DNA from: Tumebacillus amylolyticus
GTDB taxonomy: Bacteria > Bacillota > Bacilli > Tumebacillales > Tumebacillaceae
NCBI RefSeq assembly: GCF_016722965.1
Contig: NZ_JAEQNB010000011.1
Location: 1 to 64,000, forward strand
Direction: 5' to 3'
Length of the DNA: 64,000 nt
The position numbers and the translations under genes are program-made. The notes under the pieces were generated by a model, which did no database searches, was not told where the DNA came from, and saw nothing but the letters and a program-made list of their open reading frames with translations. Of the stretch, positions 27,995-39,718 are shown piece by piece (position 1 is the stretch's first letter; the number at the start of each line of letters is the position of its first letter).

Positions 27995-28537
27995 TTAGGC
28001 TTGACGGAACGGAGCGCCCATCAGTCGCAGGAACTCACGAGCTTCTTCGTCGGTTTTCGCGGTGGTAACGAAGATGATGTCCATACCGCGAACTTTATCA
28101 ATTTTATCGTACTCCACTTCCGGGAAGATCAGCTGTTCTTTCAGACCGAGGGTGTAGTTGCCACGGCCGTCGAACGCTTTCGGAGAGATACCGCGGAAGT
28201 CACGAACGCGCGGGAGTGCGACGTTGAAGAGCTTGTCGAGGAAGTGGTACATACGGTCACCACGGAGGGTAACTTTTGCACCGATCGGCATGCCTTCACG
28301 GATTTTGAAGCCTGCGATCGATTTCTTTGCCTTGGTGACAACCGGCTTTTGACCGGAGATCAGCTGAAGGTCTTCAACAGCGGAGTCGAGGACTTTCGCG
28401 TTTGCGACAGCTTCACCAAGACCCATGTTGATAACGATCTTATCAAGCTTCGGAACTTGCATCACGGACTTGTATTCGAACTTGTTCATGAGAGCCGGAA
28501 CAACTTCACCTTTGTAAAACTCTTGCATACGAGCCAC
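27995..28537 (-). CDS. rplE: 50S ribosomal protein L5
   Basis: A 180-residue protein that binds 5S rRNA and forms the bridge to S13. [18 protein letters not shown] and [20 protein letters not shown] are diagnostic. The start is a GTG at 28537, nine bases after AGGAGG; an ATG nine bases further in is the alternative. Confidence 0.97.
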   Translation of the reverse strand: MARMQEFYKGEVVPALMNKFEYKSVMQVPKLDKIVINMGLGEAVANAKVLDSAVEDLQLISGQKPVVTKAKKSIAGFKIREGMPIGAKVTLRGDRMYHFLDKLFNVALPRVRDFRGISPKAFDGRGNYTLGLKEQLIFPEVEYDKIDKVRGMDIIFVTTAKTDEEAREFLRLMGAPFRQA

Positions 28538-28563
28538 GAGGATTTTCCTCCTTTCTTGCGAGA

Positions 28564-28893
28564 TTACTTATCGAGGGATTCGCCGGACTTTTTCGCATAA
28601 CGGACTTTGGAGCCGTCAGCGAGGATCTTTTTACCGACGCGAGTTGCGGTACCGGTCTTCGGATCGACGATCATGACGTTGGAAGCTTGGATCGGTGCTT
28701 CCTTCTCAACGATGCCGCCTTGCGGGTTGACCTGGTTCGGCTTGGTGTGACGCTTCACAATGTTCACACCTTCGACCAGAACTCGGCCTTCAGACGGGTA
28801 GGCTTCGAGGATCGTGCCCTTCTTGCCTTTGTCCTTGCCCGTAATGACGATGACGTTGTCACCTTTTTTCACGTGCAATTTTGCTTTTGCCAT
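28564..28893 (-). CDS. rplX: 50S ribosomal protein L24
   Basis: A 109-residue assembly initiator with an N-terminal KOW motif ([19 protein letters not shown]). It lies between rplN and rplE. Length is near the family norm. Confidence 0.98.
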   Translation of the reverse strand: MAKAKLHVKKGDNVIVITGKDKGKKGTILEAYPSEGRVLVEGVNIVKRHTKPNQVNPQGGIVEKEAPIQASNVMIVDPKTGTATRVGKKILADGSKVRYAKKSGESLDK

Positions 28894-28932
28894 GGAGCTG
28901 CTACACCTCCTCAGGTGTTTTCGTTACCGACT

Positions 28933-29301
28933 TTAGAGAACTTCCGGTGCGAGAGAAAGGATCTTCATGAAGTCCTTGTCGCGCAGTTCACGAGCAACCG
29001 GACCGAAGATACGGGTACCGCGCGGGGACTTGTCTTCTTTGATGATGACAGCTGCGTTTTCGTCGAAACGGATGTACGTGCCATCTTTGCGACGAGCGCC
29101 AGACTTGGAACGAACGATGACAGCCTTTACGACGTCACCCTTCTTGACAACGCCTCCGGGCGTTGCGCTTTTCACCGAAGCGATGATGATGTCGCCGATG
29201 TTCGCGCTCTTGCGGTTAGAACCACCGAGCACGCGGAAGCACATGATTTCCTTCGCGCCAGAGTTGTCTGCTACGACCAGACGAGATTGCGGTTGAATCA
29301 C
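28933..29301 (-). CDS. rplN: 50S ribosomal protein L14
   Basis: A 122-residue protein at the subunit interface that also binds Rsf[20 protein letters not shown] and [12 protein letters not shown] are diagnostic. It follows rpsQ by 47 bases. Confidence 0.98.
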   Translation of the reverse strand: MIQPQSRLVVADNSGAKEIMCFRVLGGSNRKSANIGDIIIASVKSATPGGVVKKGDVVKAVIVRSKSGARRKDGTYIRFDENAAVIIKEDKSPRGTRIFGPVARELRDKDFMKILSLAPEVL

Positions 29302-29348
29302 GTTTGGTACCTCCCTTCAGATTGAGCTTGGGGAACCGATCTATACGA

Positions 29349-29612
29349 TTAGAGGATGATTGCTTCCTCTACGACTTCAACCAGGCGCCAGCGCTTGTCT
29401 TTGGACAGCGGGCGGGTTTCCATGATCTTAACAACATCACCGATTTTTGCGGTGTTGTTCTCATCGTGAGCCTTGAATTTCTTGGTTACGATGACGAGCT
29501 TCCCGTAGAGCGGGTGTTTCTTTTGCTCTTCGATAGCTACAACGATTGTTTTGTCCATCTTGTCCGAAACGACTTTACCGGTACGAACTTTACGGTAGTT
29601 ACGATCGCTCAT
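29349..29612 (-). CDS. rpsQ: 30S ribosomal protein S17
   Basis: An 87-residue OB-fold 16S-binding protein. [19 protein letters not shown] and the [18 protein letters not shown] signature are present. It lies between rpmC and rplN. Confidence 0.98.
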   Translation of the reverse strand: MSDRNYRKVRTGKVVSDKMDKTIVVAIEEQKKHPLYGKLVIVTKKFKAHDENNTAKIGDVVKIMETRPLSKDKRWRLVEVVEEAIIL

Positions 29613-29648
29613 CTGTGTTCCTCCTTCCTTCCACTGAGAGTCAGAGAT

Positions 29649-29846
29649 TTAGCCGATGCCCAGTTCACGCTCGCGGAGGATCGTCTTCGCACGAGCGATA
29701 TCTTTGCGCACTTCACGAATGCGCATCGGATTGTCGAGTTGACCCGTTGCCAGCTGGAAGCGCAGGTTGAAAAGCTCATCCTTGAGTTCGTTCACTTGCG
29801 TTTCGATCTCGACGGTGGACAAGTTACGGATGTCATTAGCTTTCAT
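29649..29846 (-). CDS. rpmC: 50S ribosomal protein L29
   Basis: A 65-residue protein at the tunnel exit that helps dock SRP and trigger factor. It begins [10 protein letters not shown] at ATG 29846, inside the last codons of rplP (11-base overlap), with GAGG just upstream. A longer frame would overlap rplP further and does not match homologues. Confidence 0.97.
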   Translation of the reverse strand: MKANDIRNLSTVEIETQVNELKDELFNLRFQLATGQLDNPMRIREVRKDIARAKTILRERELGIG

Positions 29847-30270
29847 CTGCCTCACCACCCACTTCTTCACGTTTTACAAACTTGCACTTGATCGGCAGTT
29901 TGTGCATTGCAAGGCGCATTGCCTCACGAGCAATTTCTTCAGAGACGCCAGCCAGTTCGAACATAACACGGCCCGGCTTAACAACAGCTACCCATTTCTC
30001 CGGGGAACCTTTACCAGCACCCATACGGGTTTCAGCCGGTTTAGCAGTTACCGGTTTGGACGGGAAGATCTTGATCCATACTTTACCGCCACGTTTGATG
30101 TAACGGGTCATCGCGATACGAGCTGCTTCGATCTGGCGGTTGGTAACCCAAGCCGGTTCGAGTGCTTGCAGACCGTATTCGCCGAATGCTACAGACTCGC
30201 CGCCTTTGGTGCGACCAGCCATAGTACCACGGTGTTCTTTACGATGTTTTACGCGCTTCGGGAGCAACAT
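29836..30270 (-). CDS. rplP: 50S ribosomal protein L16
   Basis: A 144-residue protein near the A site of the large subunit. [17 protein letters not shown] and the [20 protein letters not shown] signature match. Its end overlaps the rpmC start. It follows rpsC by three bases. Confidence 0.98.
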   Translation of the reverse strand: MLLPKRVKHRKEHRGTMAGRTKGGESVAFGEYGLQALEPAWVTNRQIEAARIAMTRYIKRGGKVWIKIFPSKPVTAKPAETRMGAGKGSPEKWVAVVKPGRVMFELAGVSEEIAREAMRLAMHKLPIKCKFVKREEVGGEADES

Positions 30271-30273
30271 GGA

Positions 30274-30945
30274 TTACTTACCTCCTTCTTCAGCAGCTTC
30301 TTTCTTAGCGCTGCGAGTCGGCAGGACTTCACCACGGTAGATCCATACCTTTACGCCGATACGGCCATAGGTGGTGTGTGCCTCTGCGGTAGCGTAGTCA
30401 ATGTCTGCACGGAGGGTGTGGAGCGGAACGGTACCTTCGGAGTAACCTTCGGTACGAGCGATCTCAGCGCCACCAACACGGCCGGAGACTTGAACTTTGA
30501 TCCCTTTTGCACCTACACGCATGGTGCGTTGGATCGATTGTTTCATTGCACGACGGAACGCGATACGGCGCTCAAGTTGCTGAGCGATGTTGACCGCTAC
30601 CAGTGCTGCGTTGAGATCCGGAGTCTTGATCTCAGAGATGTTCAGGTGAACGCGCTTGCCGGTCATTTGAGAAAGCGTGTTGCGGAGGTTATCAACCTCA
30701 GCGCCGCCCTTACCGATAACCATGCCCGGTTTCGCAGTGTGGATGTTCACGTTGATGCGGTTCGCTGCGCGTTCGATTTCCACGGTGGAAACAGAAGCGT
30801 CCTTCAGACGGTTCAGAACGTATTCGCGAACTTTGATGTCTTCATGCAAAAGTTCGGTGTATTCCTTCTTGTTAGCGAACCACTTGGATTCCCAATCGCG
30901 GATAATACCAACGCGAAGGCCTACGGGATTAACCTTTTGTCCCAT
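30274..30945 (-). CDS. rpsC: 30S ribosomal protein S3
   Basis: A 223-residue protein of the mRNA entry tunnel with helicase-like function. [18 protein letters not shown], the KH domain ([15 protein letters not shown]) and the C-terminal [16 protein letters not shown] are intact. It follows rplV. Confidence 0.98.
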   Translation of the reverse strand: MGQKVNPVGLRVGIIRDWESKWFANKKEYTELLHEDIKVREYVLNRLKDASVSTVEIERAANRINVNIHTAKPGMVIGKGGAEVDNLRNTLSQMTGKRVHLNISEIKTPDLNAALVAVNIAQQLERRIAFRRAMKQSIQRTMRVGAKGIKVQVSGRVGGAEIARTEGYSEGTVPLHTLRADIDYATAEAHTTYGRIGVKVWIYRGEVLPTRSAKKEAAEEGGK

Positions 30946-30966
30946 CCTTTTATCCCTCCTTCTTGA

Positions 30967-31308
30967 TTACTTGGTGGTTTTTTCGCCGAGTACCACGGTG
31001 ATGTGGCTGGTACGCTTGTGAATACGGAACGCACGGCCTTGAGCACGCGGGCGGAAACGCTTCAGGGTCGGACCTTGGTCAACGAATACTTCGGTGACGT
31101 ACAGGTTCTCGAGGTCCAGGTTGAAGTTGTGGTCTGCGTTCGCAAGAGCGGAGTTCAGAACCTTTTCAACAACCGGGGATGCAGCTTTCGGGGTGAACTT
31201 CAGGATAGACAGAGCTTCCGAAGCTTTCTTGCCGCGAATCAGATCCACGACCAGGCGAACTTTACGCGGTGCGATACGCACGTAACGAGCGACTGCTTTC
31301 GCTTGCAT
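30967..31308 (-). CDS. rplV: 50S ribosomal protein L22
   Basis: A 113-residue protein whose beta-hairpin lines the exit tunnel. [20 protein letters not shown] and the [18 protein letters not shown] loop are present without the deletions known from macrolide resistance. It lies between rpsS and rpsC. Confidence 0.98.
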   Translation of the reverse strand: MQAKAVARYVRIAPRKVRLVVDLIRGKKASEALSILKFTPKAASPVVEKVLNSALANADHNFNLDLENLYVTEVFVDQGPTLKRFRPRAQGRAFRIHKRTSHITVVLGEKTTK

Positions 31309-31342
31309 GTAATAACCTCCTCTCTACCGATCATATAAAAAA

Positions 31343-31621
31343 CTAACGGCGAGACGTTTTTTCGTCAGCTCCGTGACCTTTGTAGGTACGAGTCGGAGCG
31401 AATTCACCCAGCTTGTGGCCTACCATGTCCTCGGTGACGTACACCGGAACGTGCTTACGACCATCGTACACTGCAAAGGTGTGGCCGATGAATTGCGGGA
31501 AGATCGTGGAACGGCGGGACCAGGTCTTGATGACCTTCTTGTCACCAGCAGCGTTTTGATCCTCAACTTTCTTCATGAGGTGATCATCCACGAACGGGCC
31601 TTTCTTAAGCGAACGAGACAT
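31343..31621 (-). CDS. rpsS: 30S ribosomal protein S19
   Basis: A 92-residue head protein that bridges to the large subunit with S13. [19 protein letters not shown] and [16 protein letters not shown] are diagnostic. It follows rplB. Confidence 0.98.
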   Translation of the reverse strand: MSRSLKKGPFVDDHLMKKVEDQNAAGDKKVIKTWSRRSTIFPQFIGHTFAVYDGRKHVPVYVTEDMVGHKLGEFAPTRTYKGHGADEKTSRR

Positions 31622-31654
31622 GCGGGAACCTCCCTTCCTTATGCAATGGAGAGA

Positions 31655-32485
31655 TTACTTCTTACGACGACGAACGATGAACTTGTCAGAAGCCTTCTTC
31701 TTCTTGCGGGTTTTCTTACCGAGAGTCGGTTTACCCCACGGAGACATCGGAGACTTACGACCGATCGGAGCGCGGCCTTCACCACCACCATGCGGGTGAT
31801 CGTTCGGGTTCATTACAACACCGCGGACAGTCGGGCGCACGCCGCGATGACGGCTACGACCAGCTTTACCAAGGTTGACGAGTTCGTGGTCCAGGTTACC
31901 TACTTGACCGATGGTCGCGCGGCACTCGGAACGGATGAGGCGAACTTCGCCGGAAGCGAGACGAACGTGGCAGTACTCGCCCTCTTTTGCGAGGAGCTGA
32001 GCTTCTGCACCAGCAGCGCGAGCGATTTGGCCGCCCTTGCCAGCTTTGAGTTCGATGTTGTGGATCATGGTACCAACCGGAATGTTAGCGAGCGGCAGTG
32101 CGTTGCCGACTTTGATGTCAACGTCGGTGCCGGACTGGATGGTATCGCCAACTTTCAGGCCTACCGGAGCGAGGATGTAACGCTTTTCGCCGTCCGCGTA
32201 GTTGATCAGCGCGATGAACGAGGTGCGGTTCGGATCGTACTCGATGGTAGCGACTTTACCCGGAACGCCGTCCTTGGTGCGCTTGAAGTCAATGATGCGG
32301 TACTTGCGCTTGTGGCCGCCACCTTGATGACGAACGGTGGTTCTCCCTTGGTTGTTTCGGCCACCCTTGGAATGGAGCGGCTCGAGAAGGGATTTTTCCG
32401 GCTTATCGGTGGTAAGTTCTTCGTAGGTCAGGACCGACATGAAGCGGCGACCCGGCGAAGTCGGTTTATACTTCTTGATACCCAT
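31655..32485 (-). CDS. rplB: 50S ribosomal protein L2
   Basis: A 276-residue protein next to the peptidyl-transferase centre. The conserved [11 protein letters not shown] loop with its key histidine ([13 protein letters not shown]) is intact. It follows rplW by 29 bases in the S10 operon. Confidence 0.98.
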   Translation of the reverse strand: MGIKKYKPTSPGRRFMSVLTYEELTTDKPEKSLLEPLHSKGGRNNQGRTTVRHQGGGHKRKYRIIDFKRTKDGVPGKVATIEYDPNRTSFIALINYADGEKRYILAPVGLKVGDTIQSGTDVDIKVGNALPLANIPVGTMIHNIELKAGKGGQIARAAGAEAQLLAKEGEYCHVRLASGEVRLIRSECRATIGQVGNLDHELVNLGKAGRSRHRGVRPTVRGVVMNPNDHPHGGGEGRAPIGRKSPMSPWGKPTLGKKTRKKKKASDKFIVRRRKK

Positions 32486-32514
32486 GGGTTTCCCTCCTTC
32501 TAAAAGGTCTTAGA

Positions 32515-32808
32515 TTAAGCGCCTTCGAAGAAGTTCAGCGGTTTGGAATCCGAGGTAAGGGTAACAATTGCCTTTTTCCACTCGGAAGTACGGCCAACGT
32601 GGCGGCCGACACGCTTTTTCTTGGACGGAACGCGGAGGGTGTTAACTTTATCCACGGTTACGCCGAAGATATCTTCGATCGCTTTCTTGATTTCGGTCTT
32701 GTTCGCGCGGAGGTCAACCTCGAATGCGAACTTGTTTTCTTCCATCAGGTCGGTGGTGCGCTCGGTGATGACCGGGCGCTTGATGATGTCGCGCGGGTTC
32801 TTAGTCAT
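32515..32808 (-). CDS. rplW: 50S ribosomal protein L23
   Basis: A 97-residue protein at the tunnel exit and the docking site for trigger factor and [22 protein letters not shown] and the [15 protein letters not shown] loop match. Its ATG shares one base with the rplD stop (TAATG). Confidence 0.98.
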   Translation of the reverse strand: MTKNPRDIIKRPVITERTTDLMEENKFAFEVDLRANKTEIKKAIEDIFGVTVDKVNTLRVPSKKKRVGRHVGRTSEWKKAIVTLTSDSKPLNFFEGA

Positions 32809-33431
32809 TATGCGAACACCTCCTCGACTTTTGCCACTGCGTCTTTGGTGATGACGAGCGCGTCGTGATGGATCAGATCCAGAACGTTGATACCGGTAGC
32901 ATCGACTACTTTCACGCCCGGAATGTTGCGAGCGGAGAGTGCGAGGTTCTGATCAGCATCCAGGGAGACGATCAGTGCTTTCTTCTCAACTTTCAGGTTG
33001 GAGAGGATCTTCACCATTTCTTTCGTTTTCGGAGCATCAATGCTCAGAGCGTCCAGAACGATGATCTCATTAGCGTTCACTTTGGAAGAGAGCGCAGATT
33101 TGAGAGCCAGACGGCGGACTTTCTTCGGAAGCTTGTAAGCATAGGAGCGCGGGGTCGGACCAAATACGGTACCGCCACCTACCCATTGCGGTGCACGGAT
33201 CGAGCCTTGACGAGCGCGACCAGTACCCTTTTGACGCCACGGCTTGCGACCGCCGCCGCGTACTTCGGAACGGCCTTTGGTATCGTGAGTACCACGACGC
33301 AGGGACGCTTGTTGCATGACGATTGCTTCATGCAGGACGTGTTCGTTCGGGGTGATACCAAAGATGGTTTCGTTCAGTTCGAGTTCACCAACTTGAGCGC
33401 CGGTGATGTTGTATACAGCCACTTTCGGCAT
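32808..33431 (-). CDS. rplD: 50S ribosomal protein L4
   Basis: A 207-residue protein whose extended loop lines the exit tunnel. The loop [20 protein letters not shown] is intact. In E. coli L4 is the S10-operon repressor; that mechanism is not assumed here. It lies between rplC and rplW. Confidence 0.98.
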   Translation of the reverse strand: MPKVAVYNITGAQVGELELNETIFGITPNEHVLHEAIVMQQASLRRGTHDTKGRSEVRGGGRKPWRQKGTGRARQGSIRAPQWVGGGTVFGPTPRSYAYKLPKKVRRLALKSALSSKVNANEIIVLDALSIDAPKTKEMVKILSNLKVEKKALIVSLDADQNLALSARNIPGVKVVDATGINVLDLIHHDALVITKDAVAKVEEVFA

Positions 33432-33462
33432 GAGGGTCTCCTCCTTTCCTCAAGGAATGTAT

Positions 33463-34086
33463 TTATTTGCCGCTCTTGATAGCGGTCTTAACGGTTACGA
33501 ATGCGTTCTTCGGACCCGGTACAGAGCCTTTTACAAGAAGCAGGTTGCGTTCGGTATCAACCTTGACAACTTCGAGGTTCTGAACGGTGATGCGTCCGCC
33601 ACCCATTTGGCCCGGCAAGGTTTGACCCTTGAATACACGGCCCGGGTTGATGGAACCGAGCGAACCCGGACGACGATGGTAACGGGAACCGTGAGCCATC
33701 GGACCGCGGGATTGGTTGTGGCGCTTAATCGCACCAGCAAAGCCCTTACCCTTGGAAATACCGGTTACGTCGATTTCGTCACCAGCAGCAAAGACGTCTG
33801 CGCCGAGAACTTGACCGACTTCGTAAGCGGAGAGATCAACACCGCGCAGTTCGCGAACGTAGCGCTTGGGCGTGGTGTTTGCTTTCGCAGCGTGACCGGA
33901 TGCCGGCTTGGTCACGTTTTTCTTATCTGCAAAACCGAGCTGGACTGCTTCGTAGCCGTCGTTCGCCAGGTCTTTCTTCTGAAGAACAACGTTCGGGCCA
34001 GCTTCGATGACCGTTACCGGAACGACGTTGCCGTCTTCGGTAAACACTTGGGTCATGCCGAGTTTGCGTCCCAAGATACCTTTCAT
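33463..34086 (-). CDS. rplC: 50S ribosomal protein L3
   Basis: A 207-residue early-assembly protein. [15 protein letters not shown] is the family start at ATG 34086, six bases after GGAGGTG; an upstream in-frame GTG overlaps that ribosome site. The [20 protein letters not shown] region near the peptidyl-transferase centre is normal. Confidence 0.97.
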   Translation of the reverse strand: MKGILGRKLGMTQVFTEDGNVVPVTVIEAGPNVVLQKKDLANDGYEAVQLGFADKKNVTKPASGHAAKANTTPKRYVRELRGVDLSAYEVGQVLGADVFAAGDEIDVTGISKGKGFAGAIKRHNQSRGPMAHGSRYHRRPGSLGSINPGRVFKGQTLPGQMGGGRITVQNLEVVKVDTERNLLLVKGSVPGPKNAFVTVKTAIKSGK

Positions 34087-34116
34087 GTGTGACACCTCCC
34101 TGAGGTCAAAAATTTA

Positions 34117-34703
<587 letters not shown>

Positions 34704-34732
34704 ATTCTACAGGACATAAGCCTAAAAGTCAA
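34704..34732 (-). promoter_or_regulatory. Sigma-A promoter of the S10 operon (distal)
   Basis: TTGACT (34732-34727), 17 bases, TAGAAT (34709-34704). It lies just past the tuf terminator and gives a leader of about 270 bases before rpsJ. Confidence 0.75.
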
Positions 34733-34756
34733 CGTCTTCGCATAAAAAAGTCTCCA

Positions 34757-34796
34757 TATAAAAAAAGAGCGAACTCCGAGGAGTTCGCCCTTCGTT
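34757..34796 (-). terminator. Terminator of the str operon (after tuf)
   Basis: GGGCGAACTCC / GGAGTTCGCTC form a stem with a tiny loop, followed on the minus strand by seven T. It separates tuf from the S10 promoter. Confidence 0.92.
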
Positions 34797-34811
34797 TTTG
34801 AAGGCTGGTTG

Positions 34812-35999
<1,188 letters not shown>

Positions 36000-36036
36000 T
36001 GTAGGTCAACTCCTCTAATATCAGATAGGTTATAAA

Positions 36037-38112
36037 TTATTCGCCTTTGGATTTGGCGATAATTTCTTGCGAAATAGACTTCGGTGCTTCTTCGAATGCA
36101 TGGAACTCCATCGAGTAAACGCCGCGGCCTTGGGTACGGGAACGCAGGGAAGTTGCGTAACCGAACATTTCGGAAAGAGCTACGAAACCACGAACGACTT
36201 GAGCGCCAGAGCGTGCTTCCATACCTTCGATGCGACCACGACGGGAGTTAATGTCACCCATGATGTCGCCCATGTACTCTTCCGGAACGGTAACTTCGAC
36301 CTTCATGATCGGCTCAAGGATGACCGGGTCAGCCTTTTGAGCACCAGCTTTGAGGGCCATGGAACCAGCGATTTTAAACGCCATCTCGGAGGAGTCGACG
36401 TCATGGTAGGAACCATCGATGATGGTAACTTTCATGTCGATCAACGGGAAGCCTGCGAGGATACCGTTTTGCATCGCTTCTTGAACACCATTGTCGACTG
36501 CCGGGATGTATTCGCGCGGAACTACACCACCAACAACCTTGTTCTCGAAGACGTAACCCGCGCCACGCTCAAGCGGAGTGAGTTCGAGCCAAACGTGACC
36601 GAACTGACCTTTACCACCGGACTGACGTACGAATTTACCTTCGATTTTGGTGTGCTTTTTGATCGTCTCTTTGTAAGCAACTTGCGGCTTACCAACGTTG
36701 GTTTCAACTTTGAACTCGCGTTGGAGACGGTCAACGATGATTTCGAGGTGAAGCTCACCCATACCGGAGATGATGGTTTGGCCAGTCTCTTGGTCGGTAA
36801 AGGTGCGGAAGGTCGGGTCTTCCTCTGCGAGCTTGGACAGTGCGATACCCAGCTTGTCCTGGTCCGCTTTGGTCTTCGGCTCGAGGGAGAGGGAGATAAC
36901 CGGTTCCGGGAATTCCATGGACTCGAGGATAACAACGTTCTTCTCGTCGCACAGAGTGTCGCCGGTGGTGGTGTCCTTCAGACCTACAGCTGCTGCAATG
37001 TCACCGGAGTAGACGGTTTGGATCTCTTCGCGGTGGTTTGCGTGCATCTGAACGATACGGCCGATACGCTCACGCTTGTTCTTGGTCGAGTTGAGGACGT
37101 AAGAACCTGCGTTGATGGTGCCGGAGTATACGCGGAAGAAGGACAGTTTGCCGACGTACGGGTCGGTCATGATCTTGAACGCCAGAGCTGCGAACGGCTC
37201 CGAGTCAGAAGACGGACGTTCAGTTTCTTGGCCTTCATCGGTAACGCCCTTGATTGCCGGGACGTCGATCGGTGCAGGCATATAGTCAACGACAGCATCC
37301 AACATCGGCTGCACGCCTTTGTTCTTGTAGGAAGAACCGCAAAGAACCGGGATGATCTGTACGTTTACAACGCCTTTGCGCAGAGCGTTTTTGATTTCCT
37401 CGGTGGTGAATTCTTCACCTTCGAGGTATTTCATCATCAGCTCTTCGTCGAGTTCTGCAACAGCCTCAACGAGCGTAGTACGCCATTGGTCAGCTTTTTC
37501 CTTGTATTCAGCCGGAATTTCCGACTTTTCCGAGGTTTTGCCGAGGTCGTCGGTGTAGATGATTGCTTCCATGGTGACCAAGTCGATCATACCAAGGAAG
37601 TGATCTTCTGCGCCGATCGGGAGTTGGATCGGAACAGCGTTTGCCTTCAGGCGATCACGCATCATAGATACGCAACGCTCGAAGTCAGCGCCGATGATGT
37701 CCATTTTGTTGACGTAAGCGATACGCGGAACGTTGTACTTGTCCGCTTGGCGCCATACGGTCTCGGATTGCGGCTCAACGCCACCCTTTGCACAGAAAAC
37801 GCCAACGGAACCGTCAAGGACGCGCAGGGAACGTTCAACCTCTACGGTGAAGTCCACGTGACCCGGCGTGTCGATGATGTTGATTCGATGACCTTTCCAC
37901 TCAGCGGTGGTAGCAGCAGAGGTGATGGTGATACCACGCTCTTGCTCCTGAACCATCCAGTCCATGGTCGCTGCACCTTCATGAACTTCACCGATCTTGT
38001 GAACGCGGCCGGTGTAGAACAGAACGCGCTCGGTCGTCGTGGTTTTACCCGCGTCGATGTGCGCCATGATCCCAATGTTTCTCGTTTTATCTAACGGAAA
38101 CTGACGTGCCAT
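36037..38112 (-). CDS. fusA: Translation elongation factor G
   Basis: GTPase for ribosomal translocation and recycling, 691 residues. G1 [13 protein letters not shown] (about 17-29), DTPGHVDFT, and NKMD are present, followed by domains II-V (GMGELHLEI in domain [19 protein letters not shown] near the end). It lies between rpsG and tuf. Confidence 0.99.
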   Translation of the reverse strand: MARQFPLDKTRNIGIMAHIDAGKTTTTERVLFYTGRVHKIGEVHEGAATMDWMVQEQERGITITSAATTAEWKGHRINIIDTPGHVDFTVEVERSLRVLDGSVGVFCAKGGVEPQSETVWRQADKYNVPRIAYVNKMDIIGADFERCVSMMRDRLKANAVPIQLPIGAEDHFLGMIDLVTMEAIIYTDDLGKTSEKSEIPAEYKEKADQWRTTLVEAVAELDEELMMKYLEGEEFTTEEIKNALRKGVVNVQIIPVLCGSSYKNKGVQPMLDAVVDYMPAPIDVPAIKGVTDEGQETERPSSDSEPFAALAFKIMTDPYVGKLSFFRVYSGTINAGSYVLNSTKNKRERIGRIVQMHANHREEIQTVYSGDIAAAVGLKDTTTGDTLCDEKNVVILESMEFPEPVISLSLEPKTKADQDKLGIALSKLAEEDPTFRTFTDQETGQTIISGMGELHLEIIVDRLQREFKVETNVGKPQVAYKETIKKHTKIEGKFVRQSGGKGQFGHVWLELTPLERGAGYVFENKVVGGVVPREYIPAVDNGVQEAMQNGILAGFPLIDMKVTIIDGSYHDVDSSEMAFKIAGSMALKAGAQKADPVILEPIMKVEVTVPEEYMGDIMGDINSRRGRIEGMEARSGAQVVRGFVALSEMFGYATSLRSRTQGRGVYSMEFHAFEEAPKSISQEIIAKSKGE

Positions 38113-38211
38113 GATAACATCCTCCTCTCTTACGATGAATGATTAGGTATAGGAAAGGCGTTCGGACAGACCGAAACGATCCATCCGAGAACGCGCTTCA
38201 ACGTACCAAAC

Positions 38212-38682
38212 CTACCAGCGGTAGTGAGCAAACGCTTTGTTCGCTTCCGCCATTTTGTGCATATCTTCACGACGTTTCACGGAACCGCCAGTGGAGTTCG
38301 CTGCGTCCATGATTTCGTTCGCGAGCTTTTCTTCGATGGTTTTCTCGTTGCGCTTACGGGAGTAGTCAACGAGCCAGCGAATGCCGAGGGTGGTGCGGCG
38401 TTCCGGACGAACTTCGATCGGAACTTGGTAGTTCGCGCCCCCTACGCGGCGAGCTTTAACTTCGAGGACCGGCATGATGTTTTTCATAGCGGTTTCGAAG
38501 ACTTCGAGCGGATCGTTACCGGTTTTTTCACGGATGCGATCAAATGCACCATAAACTGCGTTTTGAGCGGTGCCTTTCTTACCATCGTACATGAGCTTAT
38601 TGGTCAGGCGGGTGACAAGCTTGGATCCGTAAATCGGATCCGGCAGAACGTCACGGCGCGGAGCAGGACCTTTACGCGACAT
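38212..38682 (-). CDS. rpsG: 30S ribosomal protein S7
   Basis: A 156-residue protein that organises the 3' domain of 16S rRNA and contacts the E site. [20 protein letters not shown] and the [16 protein letters not shown] loop are diagnostic. It follows rpsL by 54 bases. Confidence 0.98.
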   Translation of the reverse strand: MSRKGPAPRRDVLPDPIYGSKLVTRLTNKLMYDGKKGTAQNAVYGAFDRIREKTGNDPLEVFETAMKNIMPVLEVKARRVGGANYQVPIEVRPERRTTLGIRWLVDYSRKRNEKTIEEKLANEIMDAANSTGGSVKRREDMHKMAEANKAFAHYRW

Positions 38683-38736
38683 GCAATTCGCCTCCTTTCA
38701 AGAGTGCTATAAGTTGTTTCGGCCAGGCCGAGAGAA

Positions 38737-39156
38737 TTACTTCTTCACTTTCGGGCGCTTAGCGCCGTACTTGGAACGAGCTTGCTTACGGTCTTTAACG
38801 CCTGCGGTGTCGAGGGCGCCACGAACGATGTGGTAGCGCACCCCCGGAAGGTCTTTTACACGACCGCCGCGAACGAGAACGACGCTGTGCTCTTGCAGGT
38901 TGTGCCCGATACCCGGGATGTACGCGGTAACCTCGATGCCGTTGGTCAGACGAACACGTGCATACTTACGCAGCGCGGAGTTCGGCTTCTTCGGCGTCAT
39001 GGTACCTACACGGGTGCAGACCCCACGTTTTTGCGGGGACGGCAGATCGGTTTGCTCCTTCACGAAGCTGTTGTAACCTTTTTGCAGAGCCGGAGCGGTC
39101 GATTTCTTTTCGATGCTCTTACGGCCTTTGCGAACCAACTGGTTAATTGTCGGCAT
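38737..39156 (-). CDS. rpsL: 30S ribosomal protein S12
   Basis: A 139-residue decoding-centre protein. It starts [14 protein letters not shown] at ATG 39156 behind AAGGAGGTG; a few codons upstream are open but not conserved. The loops [11 protein letters not shown] and [12 protein letters not shown] have the usual lysines, so no streptomycin-resistance substitution is seen. Confidence 0.98.
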   Translation of the reverse strand: MPTINQLVRKGRKSIEKKSTAPALQKGYNSFVKEQTDLPSPQKRGVCTRVGTMTPKKPNSALRKYARVRLTNGIEVTAYIPGIGHNLQEHSVVLVRGGRVKDLPGVRYHIVRGALDTAGVKDRKQARSKYGAKRPKVKK

Positions 39157-39265
39157 GAAACTGCACCTCCTTCTCAAAGTTTCAAGTCCACAGAGCCCGG
39201 CGGCTCATTAGACGGCAAATGAAAAAGGTAAATGAGCGACTGAGATGGTTCCCAGCTCTCAGTAC

Positions 39266-39514
39266 CTATCGTACGACGATGGCTGCGGTGGCGGCGCCAA
39301 CTTCTATACCGCATGCAATCCCCAGCTCTCTCATCGTCTCAACCCATGTGATGGGAACGTGATGCTTTTCAGCAAGCAGGGCGATGCGCGAAGTCATTCG
39401 CGTGTCGGCGTCATGGGCAACGAACAGTTCGACCGCAGTCGATTGCTCGATAGCTTTGGTTGTTTGGTTGAGACCCACTGCAACGTGGTTGGCCTCTCGG
39501 ATGCGGGTTAGCAC
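39266..39514 (-). CDS. rplGB: L7Ae-family ribosomal protein-like (YbxF/RplGB)
   Basis: An 82-residue L7Ae/L30e/S12e-fold protein, known in Bacillus to bind kink-turn RNA and associate with ribosomes. ELFVAHDADTRMTSRIALLAE and LGIACGIEVGAATAAIVV match the family. The start is taken as a GTG at 39514 behind AGGGAGG (11 bases), which gives exactly the Bacillus subtilis length; the longer frame overlaps the promoter. It is the first gene of the str operon. Confidence 0.93.
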   Translation of the reverse strand: MLTRIREANHVAVGLNQTTKAIEQSTAVELFVAHDADTRMTSRIALLAEKHHVPITWVETMRELGIACGIEVGAATAAIVVR

Positions 39515-39571
39515 TCCGGTACCATCCTCCCTAATTTGAACACCTTCTGTTACTGTTAGGCACACTACGAG

Positions 39572-39600
39572 ATTGTAGCACCTCAACTAGGATAAGTCAA
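39572..39600 (-). promoter_or_regulatory. Sigma-A promoter of the str operon
   Basis: TTGACT (39600-39595), 17 bases, TACAAT (39577-39572), about 60 bases upstream of rplGB. Confidence 0.8.
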
Positions 39601-39660
39601 CACTATATGACGGTGCTTCTGAAAAAATTCGTGCACTCAGTAGAATTGTAACCGTAGAAG

Positions 39661-39685
39661 AGGCGCTCTGCACGTGCAGAGCGCC
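39661..39685 (-). terminator. Perfect palindrome after rpoC
   Basis: GGCGCTCTGCAC / GTGCAGAGCGCC forms a 24-base perfect inverted repeat with no true loop and no T run. It lies about 35 bases past the rpoC stop. It could be a weak terminator, an RNA-stabilising hairpin or a protein-binding site. Confidence 0.5.
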
Positions 39686-39718
39686 ACAAACTACGACGAT
39701 TCTGTGACAAAAACCGAA

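Noticed and set aside
36067-38094. A 675-codon open frame on the plus strand opposite fusA
   Set aside because: Antisense shadow of fusA.
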